In this document: positions 1 through 7,451 of the stretch, one piece after another
Layout: every line of letters starts with the position of its first letter
Numbering within the stretch: position 1 is the stretch's first letter
NCBI GenBank assembly: GCA_002403895.1
Contig: DHIQ01000094.1
Span: 1 to 20,162, forward strand
DNA from: Candidatus Neomicrothrix sp. UBA4742
GTDB lineage: Bacteria > Actinomycetota > Acidimicrobiia > Acidimicrobiales > Acidimicrobilacustridaceae
Length of the DNA: 20,162 nucleotides
Direction: 5' to 3'
Notes under the pieces: generated by a model
Database searches by the model: none
Told to the model about the DNA's origin: nothing
What the model saw: only the letters and a program-made list of their open reading frames with translations
Position numbers and translations under genes: made by a program

Positions 1-599
1 GGCGAGCCGAGGTACATCGAGGCGTTGCCCTCCACCATGATCACCAGGTCACAGAACGCCGGAATGTACGCCCCGCCCGCGGCTGAGGGACCGAACAGGC
101 AGCAGATCTGTGGGACCCGGCCCGACAGGCGGACCTGGTTGTAGAAGATCCGACCCGCCCCTCGGCGCCCTGGGAACAGCTCCACCTGGTCGGTGATGCG
201 GGCGCCGGCCGAGTCGACCAGCCAGAATATGGGCAGCTCGTCGCGCAGAGCCCGGTCGGTGAGGCGCACGATCTTTTCCACCGTGCGGGCCCCCCACGAC
301 CCTGCTTTCACCGTCGGGTCGTTGGCCATGACGCACACCGGGCGACCCTCGACGGTGCCGATGCCGGTGACGACCCCGTCGGCCGGAAGATCGTCGGCCA
401 GGGAGTTGGCCAGCAGGCCGTCCTCGACGAGCGAGCCTGGATCCAACAGCAGGTCGAGGCGATCGCGCACGAACAGCTTGTGCTGTTCGGCGAGCTTGGC
501 CGCGCCCCGTTCGAGATTTCCCCGGCGGGCCCGGTTGTTGCTGTCGTGGAAGTCGACCAAGGGATCAGGTCCGACGGATGGCCAAGATGGCGACGTCAT
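1..599 (-). CDS. acyl-CoA carboxylase beta (carboxyltransferase) subunit, partial
   Basis: The reverse strand reads open from about 599 to the window edge and encodes the N-terminal ~199 residues of a biotin-dependent acyl-CoA carboxylase carboxyltransferase subunit (propionyl-/methylcrotonyl-/geranyl-CoA carboxylase beta type). Visible signatures are RDRLDLLLDPGS, then VCVMANDPTVKAGSWGARTVEK, WLVDSAGARITDQ, the F-x-G-RRGAGRIFYNQV stretch and GPSAAGGAYIPAF, which form the crotonase-like acyl-CoA site. The family moves carboxyl from carboxybiotin to an acyl-CoA in the cytoplasm; substrate cannot be told from this half. The best start is ATG at 599-597, which overlaps the end of the upstream phosphatase gene by 35 nt; a TTG at 560, four nt after that gene's stop, is the alternative. 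Neither has a clear ribosome binding site. The C-terminal half lies outside the window. Family assignment is firm, start moderate. Confidence 0.9.
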   Translation of the reverse strand, partial: MTSPSWPSVGPDPLVDFHDSNNRARRGNLERGAAKLAEQHKLFVRDRLDLLLDPGSLVEDGLLANSLADDLPADGVVTGIGTVEGRPVCVMANDPTVKAGSWGARTVEKIVRLTDRALRDELPIFWLVDSAGARITDQVELFPGRRGAGRIFYNQVRLSGRVPQICCLFGPSAAGGAYIPAFCDLVIMVEGNASMYLGS

Positions 600-1641
600 C
601 GGTGATGGGCCCGCTGGAGAAGTCGCGGGCTGCCTCCAGCAGGGACTTACACAACACGTCGGGCGACACACCCGGATCGCGGCGGAGCTGGGTGGCGATA
701 CGCTCCTCGCCGAACAGCTGATCGCCGTTGCGAGCTTCGGCCAAGCCGTCGGTGTAGAGCAGGCACAGGTCGTTGGGGTCGAGCCGGATCTCCCGGCTCA
801 CGTAGGTGCCTTTGGGATCCATCATCAGCAGCGGCCCGGTGGCCCGTAGCGGGCTCACCTCCCGCTCGTGCCACAGCCAGATGGCGGGGTGGCCGGCCGA
901 CGCGAACCGCAGCGTCCCGGCCTCGGTGTCGAACAGGACCACGCACAGCGAGATGAACTCCTCTTGACGACCCATGGCCAACATCTGGGTGTTCAACTCC
1001 TCCAGCGCCTGGGCCGGGTCGCGGTACTGGCGCAGGAAGACCCGCAGGAGGTACTTGGCCTGGAAGGCGGTGATGGCCGGGTCGATGCCGTGACCGGAGA
1101 CGTCGCCGATGATCGCAGCCAGGCGGGTCGGCCCCACGCGAACCACATCGTAGAAATCGCCGGCCATGAGGCCCGAGCCAGCCTGGTACACGCGGCCAAG
1201 CTCGAAGCCGCTGAAGTCGGGCAGGTGGTCAGGGGCGAGCCGCTCGGCCCATAAGCGCGGTGCCAACTCGTTCTGGACCAGCACTTCCTGGGCCCGGCGC
1301 TCGAGCTCGGTGCGGCCGTGTTCGAGACGGGCTTCCTTCACGAAGTTCCGTCCCAATACCAGGGAGGCCCCGGCGGGGATGGCCACCAGCACCAGCAACA
1401 ACGACCGGCTGGAGCTGCTGGAGACGGCGGCGACGGCCACGATGACCGTCAGGATGGCGTACAGCAACGCCGACAGCAGATCCTTGCGATAGTCGGAGCG
1501 GGCGATCGACTGGAGATCGAGGTCGTCAGACTCGCGCTCGATGCGGGCCAGCACGTTCAGGCGGTAGCGCGCCGAGCGTCCCCACACCGCCGCGGCGGCC
1601 GCGCAGGCCACGGTCACGAACCCCAGAATCGGCTGATACAT
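565..1641 (-). CDS. membrane-anchored SpoIIE/RsbU-type PP2C serine phosphatase
   Basis: A 358-residue protein with hydrophobic helices at about 3-20, 54-73 and 80-97, a charged linker at 98-135 and a C-terminal PP2C/SpoIIE domain. Metal-binding motifs are seen in order: GDFYDVV (D162, D166), GDVSGHG (D180), SAGHP (249-252), LLYTDGLAEAR (D298) and ITDDVAILAIR (D348/D349), so the catalytic core appears intact. The family (SpoIIE, RsbU) dephosphorylates anti-sigma-factor antagonists or related phosphoproteins; no anti-sigma, STAS or kinase gene is in the window, so it is an orphan here and its target is unknown. Unlike many relatives it has no PAS, GAF or HAMP sensor, only the membrane part. It follows der by 52 nt on the same strand. 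A TAGCCT hexamer 9 nt before the ATG may give it its own near-leaderless transcript. Confidence 0.9.
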   Translation of the reverse strand: MYQPILGFVTVACAAAAAVWGRSARYRLNVLARIERESDDLDLQSIARSDYRKDLLSALLYAILTVIVAVAAVSSSSSRSLLLVLVAIPAGASLVLGRNFVKEARLEHGRTELERRAQEVLVQNELAPRLWAERLAPDHLPDFSGFELGRVYQAGSGLMAGDFYDVVRVGPTRLAAIIGDVSGHGIDPAITAFQAKYLLRVFLRQYRDPAQALEELNTQMLAMGRQEEFISLCVVLFDTEAGTLRFASAGHPAIWLWHEREVSPLRATGPLLMMDPKGTYVSREIRLDPNDLCLLYTDGLAEARNGDQLFGEERIATQLRRDPGVSPDVLCKSLLEAARDFSSGPITDDVAILAIRRT

Positions 1642-1650
1642 GATCGAGCA

Positions 1651-1656
1651 AGGCTA
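1651..1656 (-). promoter_or_regulatory. candidate -10 element (TAGCCT) for the SpoIIE-type phosphatase
   Basis: Reverse-strand TAGCCT ends 9 nt before the ATG at 1641. It fits the actinobacterial TAnnnT -10 consensus and is identical to the hexamers before ispH and the dksA-like gene. No recognisable -35 hexamer. The 9-nt spacing is slightly long for a strictly leaderless start. Confidence 0.4.
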
Positions 1657-1693
1657 CCGGAGCCGGCTCCCCCCGGACAGGGAGGGGCGGCGT

Positions 1694-3013
1694 TCAGTCC
1701 CGCTTGCGCACCCGCATCTTGATGGGGGTGGAACCGAGGTCGAACTCTTCCCGCAGCTTGCGCTCGAGATAGCGCAGGTACGTGGCGGGCACGTCCTTGT
1801 TGGCAAAGAGGGTGAACGTGGGCGGATCAGTGGCCCCCTGCACCGCGTAGAGCACCCGAACCCCGTGGGGCCCCGGCTGGGCCGACTGGGCGCCGCGGAT
1901 GACCTCGTTGACCTTCCGGGTCGGCATCCGCTTGTGGTAGTCCACGATGGTGTCGGCCAGGGCCGGCAACAACCGGTGCACGCCCTTGCCGGTCAGCGCA
2001 CTGATCTTCAACACCGGGGACTCGCCCAGGAAGTGCAGGCGCTGGCCTACCTGGTAGGTGACGTCCAGCTTGGCTTCAGCGTCGAGGGTCTCCCACTTGT
2101 TGAGCAGCACCACCACGGGACAGCCAGCCGCGTCCACCCGCTCGGCCAGACGCTGGTCCTGGTGGGTGATGCCTACCGTGGCGTCGACGACCAACAGGGC
2201 GACGTCGGCCGTGTCGATCGACTGCAGAGCCCGGACGAAGGAGTAGTACTCGGTCCCCTCGTCGATCTTCGCCTTGCGACGCATGCCCGCCGTGTCGATG
2301 AAGCGGACCGGGCCGTCCTCGGTCTCCACGATGGTGTCGATGGCATCGCGAGTGGTGCCGGGCAGGTCGTGCACCACGGCCCGCTCATCCCCGATGAGGC
2401 GGTTGAACAATGTCGACTTTCCCACGTTGGGGCGCCCGACCAGCGCCACCGAGAAGACCTTGTTGCCACCCAGCTCGCCAGCCCCGACCCCCTCGGCAGC
2501 CTCGTCGGGCGTTTCCTCCGGGGGAAGCACCTCGACCAGGGCATCAAGCAGATCGCCCGTGCCGCGACCGTGGAGGGCACTGACGGGCAGGGGGTCACCG
2601 AGCCCGAGGCTGACGAACTCCCACACGCTGCCTTCACGGTTGGTGTCGTCGACCTTGTTCGTCACCAACAGGACGGGAGGGTTCACCCGCCGGAGCAACT
2701 CGGCGATGCGGCTGTCCTCTTCGGTGATGCCAACGACCGTGTCCACCACGAACAGCACCGCGTCGGCGTCCTTCAGGGCCCGCTCGCTCTGGCGGCTCAC
2801 CTTTTCGTCCAGGTCGTCGCCGCCCGGCTGCCAACCCCCGGTGTCGACCAGCAGGAACGGATAGCCCTGCCACTCGGCCTCCACCTCCTTACGGTCGCGG
2901 GTCACGCCGGGCTTCTCCTCGACGATCGCCTCGCGACGCCCGACGATGCGGTTCAGCAGGGTGGACTTGCCCACGTTGGGGCGTCCGACGATGGCAACGG
3001 TGGGCAGGCTCAT
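1694..3013 (-). CDS. der: ribosome assembly GTPase Der (EngA)
   Basis: A 439-residue double-GTPase essential for 50S subunit maturation. Two tandem G domains are complete: the first has GRPNVGKS (10-17), a PGVTRD switch (35-40), DTGGW (57-61) and NKVD (119-122); the second has GRPNVGKS (193-200), PGTTRD (218-223), DTAG (240-243) and NKWE (305-308). A KH-like domain follows and ends in a basic tail (KMRVRKRD). The start at 3013 is chosen because the protein then begins MSLPTVAIVGRPNVGKS, the normal Der beginning, and because its ATG overlaps the stop codon of the upstream radical SAM gene as ATGA, indicating translational coupling. A longer open frame to 3163 only reads the other gene out of frame. 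The linker between the G domains is acidic (about 165-183). Length and motifs are typical; function is confident. Confidence 0.97.
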   Translation of the reverse strand: MSLPTVAIVGRPNVGKSTLLNRIVGRREAIVEEKPGVTRDRKEVEAEWQGYPFLLVDTGGWQPGGDDLDEKVSRQSERALKDADAVLFVVDTVVGITEEDSRIAELLRRVNPPVLLVTNKVDDTNREGSVWEFVSLGLGDPLPVSALHGRGTGDLLDALVEVLPPEETPDEAAEGVGAGELGGNKVFSVALVGRPNVGKSTLFNRLIGDERAVVHDLPGTTRDAIDTIVETEDGPVRFIDTAGMRRKAKIDEGTEYYSFVRALQSIDTADVALLVVDATVGITHQDQRLAERVDAAGCPVVVLLNKWETLDAEAKLDVTYQVGQRLHFLGESPVLKISALTGKGVHRLLPALADTIVDYHKRMPTRKVNEVIRGAQSAQPGPHGVRVLYAVQGATDPPTFTLFANKDVPATYLRYLERKLREEFDLGSTPIKMRVRKRD

Positions 3014-4419
3014 GCTCGGGCTCCCGCTTCGGCTCGGGCCCGGCGCGACGCACCAGGCCCGAGGGCGGCACGCAGGGCGAGGCCGTCGGTCGCCACGATC
3101 TCCACCGGCCGGGGCAGGTTCGCAGGCGCCAATCCGTCGAGGAACCGGCCCTGCGACAGGCACACGTCGGGCAGCAGGTAGCGATGTCCCTCTGGCTCCC
3201 TGGCCAGAGTGCGGACGAGGTCCTCGCCCACCATGAGGCCGGTCACCCCGATGTTGCCGCCGAAGAAGTCATTGGCCACGGTGATGACCCGGACCTCGCG
3301 TCGGCCCAGGGAGGTTACGAGCGGCCCGAGCACGGCGGCTCCCAGCGGTCCGGTGAGGACGCCGACCGGGGCGTTGGCCGAGGGGCGCAGCACGACTCGA
3401 CCGGCGGCGGGCTCGCTCAGGCGCGGGGCGCGGTAGCCCTCGGCCGGGGCGCCGTCGACCCAGGCGAAGAACCCGGGTTGCACCCCAGTGGGTCGGTCGA
3501 CGTGGCCCAGGAACTCGGCCTCGAACGTGCGCGCCATCCCGATGCCGTCCTCGTGCATGGCGAAGCCCTCGTACCGCTCAGGCTCGGGGAAGGCCTGGCC
3601 GGCCAGCAGGTAGTACTCGTCAGCGGCGAACACCAGCCGATGCCCGAGGGTGGGCAGGTAGACGTCCTGCCAGTCGTGGACGGCGGCGATCACCGCCGCC
3701 GCCTCGTCGGCCGTGTGCGGACGCATGCGGGCCTCGTTGGACCATCGGCTCACCCCCAAGGGAACGACGCACAGGCTGGTTAGCTCGGGGAACTGGTCGA
3801 GCACTCCGGCCAGGGTGTCGTCGAGGACGGCACCGTCGTTGATCCCGGGACACACCACGATCTGGCCATGGACCTCGATGTCGTGGTCGAGCAGGGCCCG
3901 TAGCCACCGCAGGCTGGTCGCGCCCCGACGGTTGCGCAGCATCTCGGTGCGCACCTCGGGATCGGTGGCATGGATGCTCACGTTGAGGGGTGACAAGCGC
4001 TCGGTCACCACCCGCTCGAGATCGGCCTCGGTGAAGCGAGTGAGGGTCGTGAAGTTCCCGTACAGAAACGACAGCCGGTAGTCGTCGTCCTTGAGGTAGA
4101 GGCTCTCGCGCATGCCCGGGGGCAGCTGGTAGATGAAGCAGAACTCACAATGGTTGTCACAGGTACGGACCTGGTCGAACAAGGCGGAGGAGACTTCGAC
4201 CCCGAGTGGCTCGCCGTCGGCCTTGGCCACCTCGATCTGGAGTTCGAGGCCGCCCCGGTCCAAGTCGAGGACCACGTCAGCGTCATCGACCAACAAGCGG
4301 TACTGGATGACGTCGCGGGGCACGGCGCCGCCGATGCTCACGATCTCGTCGCCGGGCAGGATCCCGGCGCGAGCAGCCGGCGACGCGGGCGCGACAGCGA
4401 CAACTCGTGGACGGGACAT
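3010..4419 (-). CDS. PDZ-like/radical SAM/DUF512 protein
   Basis: A 469-residue protein with an N-terminal PDZ-like domain (about 2-67, with the PASPAARAGILPGDEI motif), a radical SAM-like iron-sulfur segment with C87-x3-C91-x2-C94 (TCDNHCEFCFIYQLP), and a C-terminal DUF512 region (about 270-450). This is the architecture of the DUF512 family first described as an Fe-S protein in cyanobacteria and also found in clostridia and some actinobacteria; no biochemical role is established as far as I know. It overlaps der by 4 nt, so it is probably co-translated with this ribosome assembly GTPase, and adjacency to der recurs in other phyla (recalled, not checked). It is divergent from ispH across 68 nt. 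A TATCCT hexamer lies exactly 7 nt before the ATG, so the transcript is probably leaderless. Family call firm, role unknown. Confidence 0.9.
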   Translation of the reverse strand: MSRPRVVAVAPASPAARAGILPGDEIVSIGGAVPRDVIQYRLLVDDADVVLDLDRGGLELQIEVAKADGEPLGVEVSSALFDQVRTCDNHCEFCFIYQLPPGMRESLYLKDDDYRLSFLYGNFTTLTRFTEADLERVVTERLSPLNVSIHATDPEVRTEMLRNRRGATSLRWLRALLDHDIEVHGQIVVCPGINDGAVLDDTLAGVLDQFPELTSLCVVPLGVSRWSNEARMRPHTADEAAAVIAAVHDWQDVYLPTLGHRLVFAADEYYLLAGQAFPEPERYEGFAMHEDGIGMARTFEAEFLGHVDRPTGVQPGFFAWVDGAPAEGYRAPRLSEPAAGRVVLRPSANAPVGVLTGPLGAAVLGPLVTSLGRREVRVITVANDFFGGNIGVTGLMVGEDLVRTLAREPEGHRYLLPDVCLSQGRFLDGLAPANLPRPVEIVATDGLALRAALGPGASRRARAEAGARA

Positions 4420-4426
4420 GGTCGCC

Positions 4427-4432
4427 AGGATA
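4427..4432 (-). promoter_or_regulatory. candidate leaderless -10 element (TATCCT), radical SAM-der operon
   Basis: Reverse-strand TATCCT with exactly 7 nt to the ATG at 4419, the spacing expected when transcription starts at the A of the start codon. No Shine-Dalgarno is present. It would drive the DUF512 gene, der and perhaps the phosphatase and carboxylase genes. Confidence 0.6.
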
Positions 4433-4480
4433 CCGGTGAGCGGCGCCGATCCCCGAAACGGACCCCTGGCAGCCGACCGA

Positions 4481-4486
4481 TAGCCT
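4481..4486 (+). promoter_or_regulatory. candidate leaderless -10 element (TAGCCT) for ispH
   Basis: TAGCCT lies 7 nt before the in-frame GTG at 4494 but only 1 nt before the ATG at 4488. If transcription starts the usual distance downstream, the mRNA would begin at the GTG, so this site argues for the GTG start. It faces the radical SAM promoter in a 68-nt divergent region that also holds the 8-bp palindrome CGGCGCCG (4441-4448). Confidence 0.55.
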
Positions 4487-4487
4487 G

Positions 4488-5549
4488 ATGGGTGTGACCG
4501 ACTCAGCCATTCCCGCGCCCGGCGTCGACCAGGTCCTGTTGGCTGCCCCCCGGGGCTTCTGCGCCGGCGTCGAGATGGCGATCAAGGCTCTGGCCTGGAT
4601 GGTTCGGGCGTTCGAGCCACCCGTGTACTGCTACCACGAAATCGTGCACAACCAGCGGGTGGTGCAACGGTTCCAGGATCTCGGCGTGGTGTTCGTGGAC
4701 GACATCACCGAGGTGCCACGCGGCCGCCCCGTCATGTTGAGTGCCCACGGCTCGGCGCCGGAGGTGGTGGCCGCCGCCCGGGCCCAGGGGGGTTACGTCG
4801 TCGACGCCGTCTGCCCGTTGGTCACCAAAGTGCACCACGAGGTCAAGGTGCGAGCCGGCAAGGGCTACCAGATCGTGTACGTGGGACACGAGGGTCATGA
4901 GGAGGCGGTCGGGACCATGGCCGTCGCCCCGGACGCCATCCACCGGGTCGAGAACGTGGAGGACGTGACCGCGCTCCCCGACTTCGCCGAGCCCGTCGCC
5001 ATGCTGGCTCAGACGACCCTCAGCCATCGCGACTGGGAAGGTGTGCTGGAGGCCACCTATGAACGCTTTCCCGACATGTGGATGCCGGGGCGCAGCGACC
5101 TGTGCTTCGCCACCACCAACCGCCAGTCCGCCCTGATGGAGATCGCTCCCCGGTGCGGCGCCGTCGTGGTCATCGGTTCGGCGAACTCGTCCAACACCCG
5201 AGCGCTGGAGAGCCTGGCCCGCGACGCCGGTTGCTCCCGGGTGTACCGGGTCAACGGTGCCGAGGAGGTCCCCGATGACCTGCACGGCGTCATCGGCGTG
5301 ACGGCCGGTGCGTCGGCGCCCGAGGAACTGGTCGAGGCCGTCATCGCCCGCCTGGCCCCCCGCAACGGTGTGGTCGAGGTCGCGTTCACCGACGAGGACG
5401 AATACTTCCCCCCGCCTCGCAACCTGCGTGACCTGCTGGTGGCCCTCGACTCGTGCGCCACGTTCACCGTCGGTGGCCCGGTCAGTGCCCGGCCCACCGT
5501 CAACGACCGGCTGGTGCATGCCAGCGACGTGCTCGCCACCCTCGGCTGA
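4488..5549 (+). CDS. ispH: 4-hydroxy-3-methylbut-2-enyl diphosphate reductase IspH
   Basis: The last enzyme of the non-mevalonate (MEP) isoprenoid pathway, reducing HMBPP to IPP and DMAPP with a 4Fe-4S cluster in the cytoplasm. Cluster cysteines are C25 (PRGFCAGVEMAI), C109 (VDAVCPLVTKVH) and C206 (DLCFATTNRQS). The substrate pocket is represented by EIVHN (H54), SAHGSAPEV (H87), HEGHEEAVG (H137, E139) and SANSSNT. The 353-residue length (351 from GTG 4494) is a little longer than the E. coli enzyme, with a short C-terminal extension, as common in actinobacteria. The ATG at 4488 and the GTG at 4494 are both possible; the TAGCCT spacing favours GTG with a leaderless mRNA. It appears monocistronic. 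ispH near cmk/plsC/der is a known association, which fits the order here apart from the intervening ECF block. Confidence 0.97.
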   Translation: MGVTDSAIPAPGVDQVLLAAPRGFCAGVEMAIKALAWMVRAFEPPVYCYHEIVHNQRVVQRFQDLGVVFVDDITEVPRGRPVMLSAHGSAPEVVAAARAQGGYVVDAVCPLVTKVHHEVKVRAGKGYQIVYVGHEGHEEAVGTMAVAPDAIHRVENVEDVTALPDFAEPVAMLAQTTLSHRDWEGVLEATYERFPDMWMPGRSDLCFATTNRQSALMEIAPRCGAVVVIGSANSSNTRALESLARDAGCSRVYRVNGAEEVPDDLHGVIGVTAGASAPEELVEAVIARLAPRNGVVEVAFTDEDEYFPPPRNLRDLLVALDSCATFTVGGPVSARPTVNDRLVHASDVLATLG

Positions 5550-5590
5550 CGGACCTCGCCGAGGCGCCGCCGACAAAATCTCTGCTGTGC

Positions 5591-5617
5591 TGTCGATTCA
5601 GTGCCACGCCGTTCGAC
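5591..5617 (+). promoter_or_regulatory. candidate ECF42-type promoter (TGTCGA-N17-CGAC)
   Basis: TGTCGA at 5591-5596 and CGAC at 5614-5617 are separated by 17 nt and lie 50-75 nt before the DGPF gene. As I recall it, the ECF42 sigma group recognises TGTCGA at -35 and CGAC or CGTC at -10 in front of its own DGPF-sigma operons, which matches. An AT-rich patch (5572-5580) precedes the -35. An imperfect dyad (CCACG 5604-5608 / CGTGG 5617-5621) overlaps the -10. The implied leader of about 40 nt carries a Shine-Dalgarno, unlike neighbouring units. Confidence 0.6.
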
Positions 5618-5653
5618 GTGGTCACGATCGGTCCCCTCAGGGCCGGCCCACCC

Positions 5654-5659
5654 AGGAGG
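5654..5659 (+). promoter_or_regulatory. Shine-Dalgarno AGGAGG deciding the DGPF gene start
   Basis: A perfect AGGAGG sits 7 nt before the GTG at 5667. It fixes that GTG as the start rather than the ATG at 5601, which would lie inside the proposed promoter. It is the only textbook Shine-Dalgarno I see before a first gene in this window. Confidence 0.85.
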
Positions 5660-5666
5660 TTCTGCC

Positions 5667-6032
5667 GTGAAGTACATGCTGTTGATCTACGGTGCCGATG
5701 GTGCCGGTCCCGCCTATGGCACCCCAGAGTTCGAGGCCGAGATGGCCCACTGGTTCTCGTTCACCGATGAGCTGAACGCGACGGGCCACATGATCTCGGG
5801 CGATCCGCTCCAAGGCATCGACACCGCCACGACGGTTCGGGTCCGCGGCGGAGAGCAGCTCATGACCGACGGCCCGTTCGCTGAGACCAAGGAGATGCTG
5901 GGCGGGTACTACCTCATCGATGTCGACACGCTCGACGAGGCACTCGAATGGGCCGGCAAGATGCCGAACATCGCCTATGGCTCGGTCGAGGTGCGTCCGA
6001 TCATGGACATGTCCGGGGACGGTGCCGGCTGA
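5667..6032 (+). CDS. DGPF/YCII-related domain protein
   Basis: A 121-residue protein of the YCII/DGPF superfamily (dimeric alpha/beta-barrel fold). It starts VKYMLLIYG, the usual first strand, and carries the family signature DGPFAETKE at 68-76 followed by [19 protein letters not shown] and a C-terminal VEVRPI strand. Family members have no proven reaction; they are strongly linked in genomes to ECF41/ECF42-type sigma factors and have been proposed as small enzymes or sensors of their regulon. The sigma factor gene follows directly, with the stop codon here lying within or overlapping its start, so the two are co-translated. Start fixed by AGGAGG 7 nt before GTG. The proposed ECF42 promoter upstream indicates autoregulation. 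Family assignment firm, role unknown. Confidence 0.93.
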   Translation: MKYMLLIYGADGAGPAYGTPEFEAEMAHWFSFTDELNATGHMISGDPLQGIDTATTVRVRGGEQLMTDGPFAETKEMLGGYYLIDVDTLDEALEWAGKMPNIAYGSVEVRPIMDMSGDGAG

Positions 6033-7312
6033 CGCAGGACCGTGCGACGGCGTCCGCCGCTCTGGGTGACGCCGCCGCCGCCGTCACCCGTTTCACCCGC
6101 CAGGAACGGTCTCGCGTGGTAGCCACCCTGGCTCGCGATCTGGGTGACCTGGATGCCGCCGAGGACGCCGCGCAAGAGGCCATCGCCGAGGCGCTCGGTC
6201 AGTGGCCGACGCGTGGTCTGCCGGACCGGCCGGGGGCGTGGCTGACCACGGTGGCCCGTCGCCGGGCCATCGATCGACTCCGCCGCGAGGGGCGCCGGAC
6301 TGACCGGGAGACGACGCTGGCCCGACTGGAGGCGCGCATGGCTGACGCCGAGACCGAACGGGAGGACGACCGGCTGGCGCTGGTGTTGACGTGCTGCCAC
6401 CCCGCCCTCGCCCCTGAGGCCCGCGTCGCCCTTACGCTGCGCTCGGTGGCCGGGCTCTCCACTCCCGAGATCGCCCGTGCCTTCCTGGTGCCCGAGGCAA
6501 CGCTGGCCCAGCGGCTGGTCCGGGCCAAGGGCAAGATCCGCGACGCCCGCATCGCCTTCCGGGTACCCGATCCCGAGGAGCTCGACGGTCGTCTCGACTC
6601 GGTGCTCGCGGTCATCTACCTGGTCTTCAATGAGGGCTACTCGGCCAGCGCAGGGGACGACCTAGTGAGGCTCGACCTGTGCGAGGAGGCGATCACGTTG
6701 GCCCGCCTGCTCGACCGCCTGGCCCCCGACCGCTCTGAAGTCGTCGGCCTCACCGCGTTGTTGGAGTTCACTCACGCCCGGCGGGCGGCCCGGGTGGACG
6801 GCCGGGGCGATCTGGTGCTGCTCGACGATCAGGACCGATCGCATTGGGACCGCGACCTCATCGATCGAGGCGAAGACCGTCTGGATCGACTGGGTGCTCC
6901 GGAACCGCCGGGCACCATCGGCCCGTACCGGGCCCAAGCCGAGATCGCCCGCCTCCACACCGAGGCGGCCAGCCCGGCCGAGACCGACTGGCCCCGCATC
7001 GGGGCCATCTACCGAGGGCTGACCCGCGCCACCAACTCCCCGGTCGTGGCCCTCAACGCCGCCGTGGCTCTGGCCATGGTGGAAGGACCTGACGCCGGTC
7101 TGGCCGCTATCGACGAGGTGGCAGCCGGCGGCGATCTGGACGAATACCACCTCCTGCACTCGGCCCGGGCCGATCTCTTGAGGCGGCTCGATCGGGGTCC
7201 GGAGGCGGCGGCCGCGTACCGCCGGGCCCTCGCCCTCGTGGGAACCTCGCCTGAGCGCCGTTTCCTCGAGCGCCGCCTAGCCGAGGTCGCCGGGACGATC
7301 AGCCCCGGTTAG
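6029..7312 (+). CDS. ECF42-type RNA polymerase sigma factor with TPR-like C-terminal extension
   Basis: A group-42 extracytoplasmic-function sigma factor. Region 2 is [13 protein letters not shown]...[21 protein letters not shown], region 4 is [37 protein letters not shown], and a long C-terminal half follows with the DUF6596-type [19 protein letters not shown] motif and helix pairs ending in [32 protein letters not shown], a TPR-like arrangement. ECF42 members lack a dedicated anti-sigma factor and are thought to be controlled through this extension; none is seen nearby. The start is unresolved: homology begins near 6029-6062, where no ATG/GTG/TTG occurs. A CTG at 6029 overlaps the DGPF stop as CTGA; the ATG at 5948 (GAGG 7 nt upstream) overlaps the previous gene by 85 nt and would add 27 arginine-rich residues that look like shadow translation; GTG 6116 would cut region 2. 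Identity is firm. Confidence 0.92.
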   Translation: MTQDRATASAALGDAAAAVTRFTRQERSRVVATLARDLGDLDAAEDAAQEAIAEALGQWPTRGLPDRPGAWLTTVARRRAIDRLRREGRRTDRETTLARLEARMADAETEREDDRLALVLTCCHPALAPEARVALTLRSVAGLSTPEIARAFLVPEATLAQRLVRAKGKIRDARIAFRVPDPEELDGRLDSVLAVIYLVFNEGYSASAGDDLVRLDLCEEAITLARLLDRLAPDRSEVVGLTALLEFTHARRAARVDGRGDLVLLDDQDRSHWDRDLIDRGEDRLDRLGAPEPPGTIGPYRAQAEIARLHTEAASPAETDWPRIGAIYRGLTRATNSPVVALNAAVALAMVEGPDAGLAAIDEVAAGGDLDEYHLLHSARADLLRRLDRGPEAAAAYRRALALVGTSPERRFLERRLAEVAGTISPG

Positions 7313-7439
7313 CCTCCTCGTCCTGCTGGTGGTCACCGGCATCTGGAACGCGCTCGAGGTCGAACTCCGGCCGCTGACCCCAGGCGGGGGCGCGGCGCGG
7401 GGTGGAGATCGAGAGAGTGCGGGCCTGGCGTCGGGCTGC

Positions 7440-7445
7440 CACACT
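7440..7445 (+). promoter_or_regulatory. weak candidate -10 (CACACT) for the HD-domain gene
   Basis: CACACT ends 6 nt before the ATG at 7452. It keeps only the A2 and T6 positions of TAnnnT, so this is weaker than the other leaderless candidates. The rest of the 139-nt gap after the sigma gene holds no TGTCGA motif and no Shine-Dalgarno; another hexamer, TAGCCT (7310-7315), begins with the sigma gene's TAG stop. Confidence 0.3.
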
Positions 7446-7451
7446 GGGACC

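Noticed and set aside
2213..2848. Several TGTCGA hexamers inside der as further ECF42 promoters
   Set aside because: They are within coding sequence, where the hexamer is common by codon use, and none is close to a gene start.
3014..3163. Upstream extension of der to 3163
   Set aside because: Those 50 codons are the radical SAM gene read out of frame; the normal Der N-terminus starts at 3013 with an ATGA overlap.
1640..3181. Long plus-strand open frame opposite der (513 codons)
   Set aside because: Antisense shadow of der caused by high GC; composition is arginine/histidine/glycine-rich with no motif, and der on the other strand is unmistakable.
4424..4470. GCCAGG/CCTGGC inverted repeat spanning the ispH-radical SAM promoter region
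   Set aside because: Six-bp arms 35 nt apart are expected by chance in this composition.
5552..5568. CCTCG-C-CGAGG repeat after ispH as a terminator
   Set aside because: No realistic loop and no T-run; ordinary in high-GC DNA.
4503..5576. Long minus-strand open frame opposite ispH, and similar ones opposite cmk/plsC (8112-9023) and tyrA (10865-11851)
   Set aside because: All are antisense to well-identified enzymes, lack domains and begin without plausible start context.
7308..7451. Hydrophobic in-frame stretch ([19 protein letters not shown]) before the HD gene, with TAGCCT over the sigma stop and a GTG at 7329
   Set aside because: It looks briefly like a membrane helix, but the continuation is proline/glycine-rich and the HD family N-terminus starts at 7452. 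Kept only as a possible remnant.
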